This document shows positions 40,824 to 49,951 of a DNA stretch of 64,000 bases, one piece after another; the first letter of the stretch is position 1, and every line of letters starts with the position of its first letter. A program made the translations under genes and the position numbers. The notes below the pieces were generated by a model. It ran no database searches. It had not been told where the DNA came from and was given only the letters and a program-made list of their open reading frames with translations. The stretch spans positions 3,985,501 through 4,049,500 of the forward strand of contig NC_012881.1 in the NCBI RefSeq assembly GCF_000023445.1. Direction: 5' to 3'. Source of the DNA: Maridesulfovibrio salexigens DSM 2638. GTDB taxonomy: Bacteria > Desulfobacterota > Desulfovibrionia > Desulfovibrionales > Desulfovibrionaceae.

Positions 40824-42788
40824 ATGTGTGGAATCGCAGGTTTTATTGATCTTAACCGTTCATCTGATGCGAAACGCTTGGAGCGTATTGCCCGTAAAAT
40901 GGGTGATGCTCAGAACATGCGCGGCCCGGACGGTTCCGGGCAATGGTCCGACCCGGAATGGGGTGTAGGCCTTGATCACCGCCGCCTTGCTATCATTGAC
41001 CTGACCGAAGAAGGCGTGCAGCCCATGCACTCCAAATCAGGCCGCTATGTCACCGTCTACAACGGCGAAATCTACAATTACCGCGACTTGCGTGCAGAAC
41101 TTGAACAATCCGAAGGATTTCCGGGCTGGCGCGGCCATTCTGATACCGAGGTCATGCTTGAGGCTGTTGAGCAATGGGGCTTTGAAGAAGCCCTGAAAAG
41201 ATTCAGCGGCATGTTCGCCATTGCCATCTGGGACCGCAAAGAACACTACCTGCTGCTTGCCCGCGACCGCATGGGTGAAAAACCGCTCTACTATTCCATG
41301 CAGGGTGGCAATTTCCTATTCGGCTCAGAGCTTAAAGCACTCATGGGCTATAAAAAATATTTCAACCGCGAAGTAGACCGCGACTCACTGGCCGCTTACC
41401 TGCGCTATTGCTACGTTCCCGGCCCGCGCACGATATTTAAAGATACTTTTTCCCTGATGCCCGGAACATGGACCTGTTTACGTCCAGACGGGGAACTCAC
41501 GGAACCCCGGCCTTACTGGTCCCTGCTGGACTGCGCCCGCGAAGCCGAGAACAAAATTTTCACCGCCCCGGACGAAGCAATTGTCGACACACTGGAAGAC
41601 CTGCTACTCAAAGTAATTGAACGGGAAATGATCTCCGATGTACCTTTAGGAGCTTTCCTTTCAGGCGGGGTAGATTCCTCGCTGATCGTAGCCCTGATGC
41701 AGCAGTGCGCTCTGGCTCCAGTCAAAACCTTCACCATCGGCTTTGATGATGAAGCATACAATGAAGCGAAAGATGCCAAGGCCGTAGCCAAGCATATAGG
41801 TACCGAACACACCGAACTGTACGTTTCTCCGCAAGACGCACTGGATATAATCCCCCAGATTCCTCAAATCTGGGACCAGCCTTTTTCCGATTCCTCGCAG
41901 ATTCCTACCCACCTTGTCTCGCGCATGACCCGAGAACACGTGACCGTGTCCCTGTCCGGAGATGGCGGAGATGAACTTTTCGCAGGCTACAACCGCCACG
42001 TCAGAGGCTGCTCACTATGGCACAAGCTGGAGAATGTTCCCGCGCCTCTGCGTAAAATTGGCGCAAGGATGATTTCCAATATTTCGCCACAGAGCTGGAA
42101 CAAAGTATTCAAGATGTACGGTCCGTTTCTGCCGCCAGCCTTACAGATGCGCCTCCCCGGTCAAAAACTGCATAAGCTTGCCGATGTGATGGGGGCTTCA
42201 TCCGCATCTGATTACTACCGGGACCTAACCTCCATCTGGCTCAATCCAGAGGCCGTAGTACGCAATGCAACAGAATTCCGGGGCCCGTTCCAGCAGCCCA
42301 ACTCACAGCCTCCGCAGGATAATCTGACAGCATGGATGCAATTCATGGATGCGGCCAACTACATGGTCGATGACATCCTGACCAAAGTTGACCGGGCAGC
42401 TATGGGCATCAGCCTAGAGACCCGTGCACCATTTCTAGATCACGAAATCGTAGAATTTTCCCAGCGTCTGCCTATGCATCTGCGTATCAACAATGGACAG
42501 GGCAAACATATTTTACGCGAAATTTTGTATAAATACGTGCCGCAGGAAATGATCGAACGTCCGAAAATGGGCTTCGGCGTTCCCATAGACAGCTGGCTGC
42601 GCGGACCGTTACGCGGATGGGCCGAAGAATTGCTGGCCCCGGACAGATTGGATCGAGAAGGATATTTTAATACCGGTCATGTGCGCCTCGCTTGGAACGA
42701 ACACATGACCGGCATAAAAGATAACCAGTACAAAATCTGGAGTGTGCTCATGTTTCAGAGCTGGTGTGAGAAGTGGGAGATACGATAA
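40824..42788 (+). CDS. asnB: glutamine-dependent asparagine synthetase
   Basis: 654 residues from the ATG at 40824; the start is fixed by MCGIAGF, which puts Cys2 at the N-terminus as the glutaminase nucleophile. The glutaminase domain (about 1-220) has LDHRRLAIIDL and YNGEIYNYRDL. The synthetase domain (about 235-640) has the PP-loop LSGGVDSSLIVAL, SGDGGDELFAGYNRH and ETRAPFLDHEIVEFS. It makes Asn from Asp, Gln and ATP; family members in polysaccharide loci may instead amidate a glycan. The neighbours allow either role. The GGAGG of repeat G serves as ribosome site. Confidence 0.93.
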   Translation: MCGIAGFIDLNRSSDAKRLERIARKMGDAQNMRGPDGSGQWSDPEWGVGLDHRRLAIIDLTEEGVQPMHSKSGRYVTVYNGEIYNYRDLRAELEQSEGFPGWRGHSDTEVMLEAVEQWGFEEALKRFSGMFAIAIWDRKEHYLLLARDRMGEKPLYYSMQGGNFLFGSELKALMGYKKYFNREVDRDSLAAYLRYCYVPGPRTIFKDTFSLMPGTWTCLRPDGELTEPRPYWSLLDCAREAENKIFTAPDEAIVDTLEDLLLKVIEREMISDVPLGAFLSGGVDSSLIVALMQQCALAPVKTFTIGFDDEAYNEAKDAKAVAKHIGTEHTELYVSPQDALDIIPQIPQIWDQPFSDSSQIPTHLVSRMTREHVTVSLSGDGGDELFAGYNRHVRGCSLWHKLENVPAPLRKIGARMISNISPQSWNKVFKMYGPFLPPALQMRLPGQKLHKLADVMGASSASDYYRDLTSIWLNPEAVVRNATEFRGPFQQPNSQPPQDNLTAWMQFMDAANYMVDDILTKVDRAAMGISLETRAPFLDHEIVEFSQRLPMHLRINNGQGKHILREILYKYVPQEMIERPKMGFGVPIDSWLRGPLRGWAEELLAPDRLDREGYFNTGHVRLAWNEHMTGIKDNQYKIWSVLMFQSWCEKWEIR

Positions 42789-42875
42789 AGAAAGTAGAAG
42801 AAGTTTGCAAGAAAGGTTCATTATGTCAGTTCGCATTCAACAAAAAAATGCAAACCACAATAATGTCGTAATCAA

Positions 42876-43565
42876 TTAATCAGTATCTTTTTCTGCCCAT
42901 TGCAATCTGCTGGCGCCAGTCATCAAACACCCATAATAGTAGCCGCTGAATCCTGCTTTTTCCATCAACCTACCAACTTTACCAATATCGTACGAAACCC
43001 GATGAAGAGAGAACTCGTTCCCATCAAAAACGGCAAAAGCGGCATGTGGGTTTAAATCTCTCGGTTGACCAACAGACCCTGGGTTGCAATATATTTTGTC
43101 CAACTCTTCAAATCTTACAACCTGTTGCACATGCGTATGCCCTGAAGCAAAAAAGCGCCCTTCGATACGTGAAAAATAATCGCGCTCAGGAATAAGATAT
43201 TCGTCAATAGGATCAGCCCATCCACCATGAACCATAAAAATATTATCTATTTCGTGAAACACTGGGAAAGAGGATAGCCATCGCAAATTTTCTTTTGTTA
43301 TAATTTTCCTTTGATATCCCAGGCAGTCGTTAACGCTTTTTGACCTGGGGCAAAAACTTTTTGCCACAAAATACCAGTCATGATTTCCCATTACACATAA
43401 AATATTCCGACGCTGAAGCTCCTCACAACATTCATTAATCTGCGAATAATACCCAACCACATCGCCAAGACAATATATTTCCGTAATCCCCATGAAATCA
43501 AGACGAGCTAAAACTTCTTTTAAAGCAACATAATTACCATGAATATCAGAAATTATCCCGATCAT
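42876..43565 (-). CDS. calcineurin-like metallophosphoesterase (YfcE/MJ0936-type)
   Basis: The frame gives about 229 residues from the ATG at 43565 (a TTG at 43583 is less likely). All metal motifs are present: GIISDIHGN, YCLGDVVGYY, VMGNHDWYF, FMVHGGW, ASGHTHVQQ and NPGSVGQPRD. Proteins of this family are phosphodiesterases with small-molecule substrates. It overlaps the ATP-grasp gene end by 20 bases, so the two are coupled. A physiological substrate cannot be inferred from sequence alone. Confidence 0.9.
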   Translation of the reverse strand: MIGIISDIHGNYVALKEVLARLDFMGITEIYCLGDVVGYYSQINECCEELQRRNILCVMGNHDWYFVAKSFCPRSKSVNDCLGYQRKIITKENLRWLSSFPVFHEIDNIFMVHGGWADPIDEYLIPERDYFSRIEGRFFASGHTHVQQVVRFEELDKIYCNPGSVGQPRDLNPHAAFAVFDGNEFSLHRVSYDIGKVGRLMEKAGFSGYYYGCLMTGASRLQWAEKDTD

Positions 43566-44520
43566 AAAATATTTTATCCTCAATATATCGTACAGCCTCT
43601 CCTCTTAAGATCTTTGGCTGTACCGGAAGTTTACCGTCAAGAAAATAATCAACACTCATAACTGACTCGTTGTATCCAAACGCTGTACGTATGGATGTCG
43701 CAGATGACACCCTAGGATTAATTTCTAACAATTTCAAACAACCATCGGCCTCTTCTCGAAATTGAAAATTAGTAGGACCTACTGGCTTAAAAATATCCCC
43801 AAGTTTACACAACGCTTTCTCCATACCGGAAACCTCAGCAACCTGAGCCTTTTCCGTGAACCCTTCTTTGGAAAGCTTGCGCCGCAAAGTCATATGGCAG
43901 CACAACTCGCTACTCTTTGAAAAAAAAGCTGATGTTGTATATTCCAATTCCTGCGTTCCTACAATTGCTTGGGCCATAAGATCCTGACCAAATGCATCAC
44001 TGAACTGCCCAAAAATATTTTGAGAGCCCACTTCAACAATCCCCCTAGAAGCATAGCCACGTCTAGGTTTAAGAAGAAAAGGCAACCCAAATGCTCCAAC
44101 AAGCTCATCAAAACTACCAGAAAGTCGTGATTCAATCGCATACTCAGGAGCTCTTTCTTGGAGCCTTTTAAAAAAATTCCATTTATCACCACACAAAGAG
44201 ACAAGCTCGGGATTGTTCAAAAGACAAAAAGATCCTGATTTCTCAATCAGCTCTCGGTGCTCTCTCCAGTGGAACATATCTATTTCAATACTTGGAATAG
44301 CCAAGTCAACGTTGTGCTTTTTAAGAGTAGCACACAACCACTCAATATAACCATCTTCATAAGTCATTGGCGCAAGTTCGAAAGTATCACAAAACGCAGG
44401 CGCTACTGAATCATTGTAAGCAGCAATCCCTATAAGTTTATAACAATCGACCTTTCGTAGGGACCGCAAAATACCATACCCCACTATCCCACTAGCCCCA
44501 CTAACAAGTATTGTTTTCAT
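43546..44520 (-). CDS. ATP-grasp domain protein
   Basis: The product is 324 residues. The N-terminal Rossmann-like lobe starts with a VSGASGIVGYGILRSL nucleotide loop. Then comes an ATP-grasp core with FLLKPRRGYASRGIVEV (ATP-binding lysine and glycine loop), MAQAIVGTQELEYTTSAFF and the metal-binding KLLEINPRVSSATS. Relatives are carbamoyl-phosphate-synthase-like ligases in O-antigen and capsule loci whose products are unknown. It probably joins a carboxylate and an amine in a glycan or its precursor. It is part of a coupled run with the SDR, methyltransferase and phosphoesterase genes. Confidence 0.85.
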   Translation of the reverse strand: MKTILVSGASGIVGYGILRSLRKVDCYKLIGIAAYNDSVAPAFCDTFELAPMTYEDGYIEWLCATLKKHNVDLAIPSIEIDMFHWREHRELIEKSGSFCLLNNPELVSLCGDKWNFFKRLQERAPEYAIESRLSGSFDELVGAFGLPFLLKPRRGYASRGIVEVGSQNIFGQFSDAFGQDLMAQAIVGTQELEYTTSAFFSKSSELCCHMTLRRKLSKEGFTEKAQVAEVSGMEKALCKLGDIFKPVGPTNFQFREEADGCLKLLEINPRVSSATSIRTAFGYNESVMSVDYFLDGKLPVQPKILRGEAVRYIEDKIFYDRDNF

Positions 44521-44521
44521 C

Positions 44522-45370
44522 CTAATTATCCTGTTGATGACGTGCTAACAATTTCATCCCCTGCTCCATATTTATACGAGGAAAATAATTTATCAGATCG
44601 TACAATTCTGTGGAAGTGTTAAAAATAGTATCTGGAATTTCAGCTTTATCCGAAAGAAAAAAAACATTTTCGGAATGACCGAATGCTCGTTGGGCTGCTT
44701 TCGCAACATCACTGAGGCGACAGTTTTCCGGAAAACTTGCATCATATACACCTAAAATTTTTTTTTCAAAAACTTTGCAAATTATTTTAACAACATCATA
44801 TACATGCATATAGTTACGAAGAGCATCGTTGTTACCATAAATTTCAATACTCTTTCCAAGTTCTGCATTTTTAGCCATCATATAAACCAAAGGTTGATGG
44901 ACAGAAAAAATACCCTGGCTATCGTATATTTGCGGAAAACGAATGATCGTCAACGGAACACTATAATTAGCACAGTAACAGCGAATCAACTCTTCCGCAT
45001 AGCGCTTTGAAATAGAATAGGCTCCGTAGTAAGGAGAATTATGATCAAGAAAAACATATTGTGTTGAAACATGTATAACATGCTTCGCCTCAGCCTTTCT
45101 CGAAGCAGCGCAAACCTTTAAAGCACCGAGAGCGTTTACATGAGCTACATTTAAAAAATCTTGATCTGTCTCTACCTTGGAAAGTGCCGCAAGATTTACA
45201 ACACAATCCACATTTTTGGGTAAACTTATTTGAACATCACCCAAAAGGTCACATCTCACATCACAGGCTGAACGCCCCATAGAAAACGGGTTATGACCAC
45301 ATGAAATAAGATATGGTAGCAAATACTGCGCAACAGCTGAACGGCCACCCACAACTGCGATATCAGACAT
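44522..45370 (-). CDS. NAD(P)-dependent sugar epimerase/reductase (extended SDR)
   Basis: 282 residues from the ATG at 45370, which overlaps the methyltransferase stop by eight bases. The glycine-rich loop reads VVGGRSAVAQYLLPYL, an RmlD-like variant. VNLAALSKVETDQ, HVSTQYVFLD and the catalytic YxxxK (YGAYSISKRYAEEL) follow. It is closest in layout to dTDP-4-dehydrorhamnose reductase and UDP-glucose-type epimerases. In this cluster it would fit a 4-keto reduction or epimerisation of a deoxysugar. Substrate not determinable. Confidence 0.85.
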   Translation of the reverse strand: MSDIAVVGGRSAVAQYLLPYLISCGHNPFSMGRSACDVRCDLLGDVQISLPKNVDCVVNLAALSKVETDQDFLNVAHVNALGALKVCAASRKAEAKHVIHVSTQYVFLDHNSPYYGAYSISKRYAEELIRCYCANYSVPLTIIRFPQIYDSQGIFSVHQPLVYMMAKNAELGKSIEIYGNNDALRNYMHVYDVVKIICKVFEKKILGVYDASFPENCRLSDVAKAAQRAFGHSENVFFLSDKAEIPDTIFNTSTELYDLINYFPRINMEQGMKLLARHQQDN

Positions 45371-46088
45371 CAATACGTCCCTCTGCGAGAAGACCACAGC
45401 AGAGTTCAGGATAATCGATTCCTATTTTACACAATCCCTCAATGACTTTATCATCAAGGTTCAATGATAATATTTGCGCGGTTGTAAATGGCTTCAGGTA
45501 GAGGCCTTCCATCCGCTCAACTACATACCCAGCATCGTTCATTTCCTGCTTAAGACTTTCGACAGAATAAAGTTTCTTATGCCCTAAATCTAAATCGTTT
45601 TGCGTCAACTTATATATATCATCAAGAAAACCAGCATAATTACCAAGTCTTCTGTTCATAGACAGAGCATTCGGAACAGATACGAAAATTCGCCCGCCAT
45701 CCACTAAAAACTTCTTAAATCTTTTTAGAACTAAAACGGGATCTTCAAGATGTTCCAAAATAAAACCAAAAATGATCACATCATATTTCTTATCTGTTTC
45801 AAAATCCTCGAACAAAGCATTTATAATTTCCACTTCAGTATTAGGATTTCTTCTATGAAAATTATCAATAACAGCGCTTGATCCCTCAACAACGACATGC
45901 TCATCAAATATTTTGGAGAAAAGAGGAGAGGTATAACCATGCCCAAGCCCAAGCTCCAAAAGAGATCCCCCTTTATTGCACAACTCAGCGACTCGCCGGG
46001 GATACCAGTTTAACAACACCTTGTTGTCAAAATCATATTCCCTGCCCCCTTCATAGGAAATAACAAATTTATCCAATTCACTATTCAC
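45363..46088 (-). CDS. class I SAM-dependent methyltransferase
   Basis: The product is 241 residues. SAM motif I is LLELGLGHGYTSPLF, the acidic end of strand 2 is VVVEGSS, and motif IV/post region reads YDVIIFGFILEHLEDPVLVLKRF, as in Methyltransf_11/23. The rest has PNALSMNRRLGNYAGFLDD and a C-terminal Cys pair. The start is a GTG at 46088. It lies in the deoxysugar block, so an N- or O-methyl transfer to a sugar or polysaccharide chain end is plausible but not shown. Confidence 0.85.
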   Translation of the reverse strand: MNSELDKFVISYEGGREYDFDNKVLLNWYPRRVAELCNKGGSLLELGLGHGYTSPLFSKIFDEHVVVEGSSAVIDNFHRRNPNTEVEIINALFEDFETDKKYDVIIFGFILEHLEDPVLVLKRFKKFLVDGGRIFVSVPNALSMNRRLGNYAGFLDDIYKLTQNDLDLGHKKLYSVESLKQEMNDAGYVVERMEGLYLKPFTTAQILSLNLDDKVIEGLCKIGIDYPELCCGLLAEGRIDV

Positions 46089-46161
46089 AAAAACACCATT
46101 TTCCGTGAGTTAAAGGTTGATGCCTTATCAAAAACATCATTCTCGCCAAGGAGAGGCTCTC

Positions 46162-46866
46162 TTACGAGACGATTCTATAATCGTTAAACATATCAATAAC
46201 GATATCACGAGAATTATTCATCAAAATATCTACTATCGACAATCCTGGGACAAAAGAAGAAACCGTTTGCGGATACTCTGGAAAATCACTCTCCAAAAAA
46301 CGCAATTCAATTCCTTGTCTCGAAAAAGAATCATGAGAATATAAATGCCTTCCAGCAGAAACATTTAGATACATTTTAGCTTTACATTTCCTCGCTATTT
46401 CTAACACCCGACTTTCGCCATTAAATATTTGAGTATCAGAAAAACTGCCAGACGATGTTACAAAATTTAATTCTATACCAAGATATTTATACACCGAAGA
46501 AATTGAATCAATTGCAAGAGAAGAAAGTTTAACATTTTGTTCAAAAAAAACAGACTCAACCAACGGAAATACGTCTTCAAAAAACGGAGATTTACCGTAA
46601 GACTGCCTTAAGGATTTTAAAAATTTTACGACCCACTTATCGCTGAGACTAACATATATTTCATTTATTTTTTTATTTGGACTTGCTTTTATAACAGGAA
46701 CAGTAAAAAAACTAGGAGTGCCACTAATAAGCAATCTATTTCTATTTATCCACCCTCCTTTAATATAATTCACATCATCATAAAATACGATGCTATCAGT
46801 AGCTTGTATTAAATGGAAATAGCCCAAGTATGGGAATATATATGGCTGCATAATAGACAGATTCAT
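46162..46866 (-). CDS. WbqC-like protein
   Basis: 234 residues from the ATG at 46866, which has AAGGTG six bases upstream. The opening LSIMQPYIFPYLGYFHLI and FYDDVNYIKGGWINRNRLL are the signature of the WbqC family found in O-antigen and capsule loci, whose biochemical role is unknown. The rest shows YGKSPFFEDV and a VNVSAG-type segment (YLNVSAGRHLY). No signal peptide. It is separated from the methyltransferase by 73 bases. Confidence 0.88.
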   Translation of the reverse strand: MNLSIMQPYIFPYLGYFHLIQATDSIVFYDDVNYIKGGWINRNRLLISGTPSFFTVPVIKASPNKKINEIYVSLSDKWVVKFLKSLRQSYGKSPFFEDVFPLVESVFFEQNVKLSSLAIDSISSVYKYLGIELNFVTSSGSFSDTQIFNGESRVLEIARKCKAKMYLNVSAGRHLYSHDSFSRQGIELRFLESDFPEYPQTVSSFVPGLSIVDILMNNSRDIVIDMFNDYRIVS

Positions 46867-46905
46867 AAAAAGCACCTTATTGCGGGTAAAATATGAATAT
46901 TTTTT

Positions 46906-47841
46906 TTACTCTGAATCTTGCACAATAAACTTAGGACGTTCTCTAGACGATTCATGAATCCGCAACACATACTCTCCAATTATGCCCAACATAAGTAATA
47001 TTTGTCCACCTACACCTAAAATTGTTACCATAATTGCAGCCCAACCCAAATACGGGGTCTCACCAAAGAGCCAGCTAACAAAAATAGCAAAAGCATATAA
47101 ATACCCCAGTAAAGCAAGCCCCGCACCGATGATTGACATTGCCCGAAGAGGCAAAGTTGTCGAATCCAAAATCAAATCTATAAACAAGCTAATCCGTTTA
47201 GTAAGGGTCCATCCGCTCTTACCATGCTTTCTCTCTTTACGTTCATACGGAATAATTGCAGTAGGAAAACCCAACCACATTATTTCTCCTTGGAAGAAGT
47301 GGTGCCTACCTTTAAAAGAAAGAAGTAAATCTTTAGCCCGTCGACTTACAAGATAAAAATCAAACCCACCCTTTGGAATATTTGGATTAGCAGATCTAGC
47401 AATCTTATAGGCAATTCTAGAAAGAATAGAAGAGAGGAAACCATCAGCTCTACTTTTACGCGTAGCAGCCACAATTTCACAACCTGCCTCCCATTTATTT
47501 AGCATCTCAGGAATTAATGTAATTGGGTCTTGCAGGTCAGCCGAAATTGTTACAACAACATCACCATCGGTAAAATTGAACCCTGCTAAATTAGCACTTG
47601 CTTGCCCAAAATTACGAGATAATTTAACTATTTTTATATCATCATACTGCTTTCTAAGTTCTTGCAACACTTTCCACGAATCATCTTTTGACCCATCATC
47701 AACGAACACAATTTCAAAATCATATTGATTGAAAGACTTCTTATGTTCGTCATGCAACTGAGCACAAGTTTCAATTAATGACCCTTCATTATTGTATACA
47801 GGAACTACAATGCTTACCTTTTTTATATTGTCAGAGCCCAT
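46906..47841 (-). CDS. family 2 glycosyltransferase with two C-terminal membrane helices (GtrB/DPM1-like)
   Basis: 311 residues. The GT-A domain has VSIVVPVYNNEGSL, FEIVFVDDGSKDDSW and the metal-binding TISADLQDP. At the end, two membrane helices (about 232-257 and 267-292) precede EYVLRIHESSRERPKF. This is the layout of polyprenyl-phosphate sugar synthases such as GtrB and dolichol-phosphate mannose synthase. It should load a sugar on undecaprenyl phosphate for flipping. The gene at 51515 may be the GT-C enzyme that uses that donor in the periplasm. Confidence 0.9.
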   Translation of the reverse strand: MGSDNIKKVSIVVPVYNNEGSLIETCAQLHDEHKKSFNQYDFEIVFVDDGSKDDSWKVLQELRKQYDDIKIVKLSRNFGQASANLAGFNFTDGDVVVTISADLQDPITLIPEMLNKWEAGCEIVAATRKSRADGFLSSILSRIAYKIARSANPNIPKGGFDFYLVSRRAKDLLLSFKGRHHFFQGEIMWLGFPTAIIPYERKERKHGKSGWTLTKRISLFIDLILDSTTLPLRAMSIIGAGLALLGYLYAFAIFVSWLFGETPYLGWAAIMVTILGVGGQILLMLGIIGEYVLRIHESSRERPKFIVQDSE

Positions 47842-47878
47842 TATTCGTATATCCTATCTTTACTGAATTTTTTTTTAG

Positions 47879-48970
47879 TTATTTCTTCAAAGTTTCCGCT
47901 ATAATCTCAACCACACGCCTAATCTTCTCATCGCCAAGCTCCCAAAAAAGCGGCAGCGCCAGAATGCGAGGTGAAATGTCTTCTGAAATAGGAGCAGGCT
48001 GATAATCAACTATTTTACTAAACGTATTAACTGAAGGGTAAAAATAGCGGCGAGGATACAAATTTTGGTCGTTTAATTTCTGAACCACATCGAGTAAAGT
48101 CGGCTCATTTTCAAAAATTACAGTAAAATATGATGAGTTATGAACACCGACCTTACACCTCTGAAAAGAAACTCCCGGAAGATTCCCCAGCAACTCCTTG
48201 TAAAGCGCATACCCCTCTTTACGAGCAGAAAAAACCTCATCGTAATACTTTAGGTTGGCCAAACCTAATGCTGCATGAATCTCGGTCAATTTTCCATTAC
48301 AACCATCTTCCACAATCTGACCTTGAGCATCATGCCCGAAAAAACGGATCCTGCGCAATTTTTCAAATAGTCCAGAATCAGTCGTAATGCACCCGCCTCC
48401 TTCACCAGTATTAAACAACTTGGTCGCATGAAAGCTTGTAGCTGATATATCACCGTAATCTAGAACACTTTTCTCCTCTACCTTGGAACCAATTGCATGG
48501 GCGGCATCATAGATCACTTTAAGACCGTGCTTCTTGGCAATAGCCTCAATCTTATCAACATCACACGGAACACCGAAAACGTGAACCGGCATAATAGCAA
48601 CAGTCTTATCAGTTATAAGGGCTTCAATTTTATCAGGATCAATATTAAGTGTTTCCGGATCAATATCACAAAAAACAGGACTGCAACCTTCCCATTTAAT
48701 CGCACTGACTGTAGCCACCCATGTAAACGGAGATGTAATAATCTCGCCTTTCAATTCGAGCGCTTTTATCGCCAGCTGAAGGGCAACAGTACCGTTCGTA
48801 ACAGCTACAAGATGTTGCAAACCAAGCTTGGCTTGCAGATCTTTTTCTAACTGCTGTACCAAAGGCCCATTGTGGGTAAGGATCCCACTTTCCCAGACAC
48901 CTTCAAGAATCTTAGTATACTCATGAAGAGGTGCCAACGATGGCTTGGTAACATAGGTAGCTTTAGTCAT
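47879..48970 (-). CDS. DegT/DnrJ/EryC1-family sugar aminotransferase
   Basis: 363 residues. PLP features are VAVTNGTVALQLAIKAL, SPFTWVATVSAI, VIYDAAHAIGSK and the internal-aldimine lysine in SFHATKLFNTGEGGGCI. The C-terminal NLYPRRYFYPSVNTF is usual for sugar 4- or 3-aminotransferases. It overlaps the Gfo/Idh gene by eight bases and is two genes from a 2,3-dehydratase. It should place the amino group on a 2,6-dideoxy-4-ketohexose, as in forosamine-type pathways. Position (C3 or C4) cannot be fixed by eye. Confidence 0.9.
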   Translation of the reverse strand: MTKATYVTKPSLAPLHEYTKILEGVWESGILTHNGPLVQQLEKDLQAKLGLQHLVAVTNGTVALQLAIKALELKGEIITSPFTWVATVSAIKWEGCSPVFCDIDPETLNIDPDKIEALITDKTVAIMPVHVFGVPCDVDKIEAIAKKHGLKVIYDAAHAIGSKVEEKSVLDYGDISATSFHATKLFNTGEGGGCITTDSGLFEKLRRIRFFGHDAQGQIVEDGCNGKLTEIHAALGLANLKYYDEVFSARKEGYALYKELLGNLPGVSFQRCKVGVHNSSYFTVIFENEPTLLDVVQKLNDQNLYPRRYFYPSVNTFSKIVDYQPAPISEDISPRILALPLFWELGDEKIRRVVEIIAETLKK

Positions 48971-49949
48971 TGATATTTTTCTCCCTAATCTCCTGAAGAA
49001 GTCTGGCTTGAGTTACAGACTCTCTGTAGACTATCTCCAGCCCTTCAGAACATTCAGCAGTCAGACGGTGAAAATGCATGAGCATGTTTTTAAAATGGTC
49101 ATCTGCAGGCAATTCAATTAATTCTGTACCTGCTGAAGTTGATAGTTCAATTACAGGCTTCACTCTCGGAGGAGCTGTAAAAATTCTATTAGTAAACAGC
49201 TTCCCTTTTGACCCCCAGAGCTCAAGACTGCACTGGTAGTGATGATCAAAGCCAAAAGCTATCTCGGAAAACAACGGCCCATTGTTTTGCTTAATAAAAG
49301 CACCGCCCCAGGTATCAACTCCGCGTTGTGGATCAAAAAAAAGTCTAGCTGAACCAACAGACACATCGTCACCCAAAAAAAATTGCGAAATTTTAGTAGG
49401 ATAGGCTCCTGCATCCAGAAGAGCACCTCCTCCAAGTTCTTTCTGGTACCGGATGTTCTCAGCATCTTTAAACGGTGGGAACCCGAAAGAGCTGCGCACA
49501 CAACGCAAATCACCGATACGCCCATCAGCAACAAGGTCAAGGATGGTCTTCAGTTGCGAGTGACGTTGAAACTGAAAATTTTCCAGAATTACGAGTTTAT
49601 TCTTTCTTGCCAGATCCACCAGTTCACTGGTTTCAGCCAAAGAACAAGCTAAAGGCTTTTCCACCAGCACATGCAAACCGCGCAACAAGGCTTTCTTTGC
49701 ATATTTGTAATGAAGCGAAGGCGGCAGGGGAATATAAACAGCATCCAGACCCTTTTCAGTCAGCAGACTGTCATAGCCTACAAAATAATTGCAATTAAAC
49801 TGTCCTGCTATCTCGGTCACAGAATCTTTATTGCGACTTGCAATACCTGCCAGTTCATAATCCCCTTCAAGTCCAAGCAACGCGGGTATTACTGACCTGA
49901 CAGCGATGCTAGCTGTTCCGAGGACTCCAATTCTCAATACTTTTCTCAT
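48963..49949 (-). CDS. Gfo/Idh/MocA-family sugar oxidoreductase
   Basis: The product is 328 residues. An N-terminal Rossmann fold (RIGVLGTASIAVRSVIPALL) leads to the EKPLACSLAE motif near residue 95, where the Lys is catalytic. The second domain has GGALLDAGAYPTKIS. Placed directly after the 2,3-dehydratase gene with a two-base gap, it is best read as the 3-ketoreductase of a 2-deoxysugar pathway (as SpnN or TylC-type enzymes). The exact sugar is not resolved. Confidence 0.88.
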   Translation of the reverse strand: MRKVLRIGVLGTASIAVRSVIPALLGLEGDYELAGIASRNKDSVTEIAGQFNCNYFVGYDSLLTEKGLDAVYIPLPPSLHYKYAKKALLRGLHVLVEKPLACSLAETSELVDLARKNKLVILENFQFQRHSQLKTILDLVADGRIGDLRCVRSSFGFPPFKDAENIRYQKELGGGALLDAGAYPTKISQFFLGDDVSVGSARLFFDPQRGVDTWGGAFIKQNNGPLFSEIAFGFDHHYQCSLELWGSKGKLFTNRIFTAPPRVKPVIELSTSAGTELIELPADDHFKNMLMHFHRLTAECSEGLEIVYRESVTQARLLQEIREKNIND

Positions 49950-49951
49950 AA

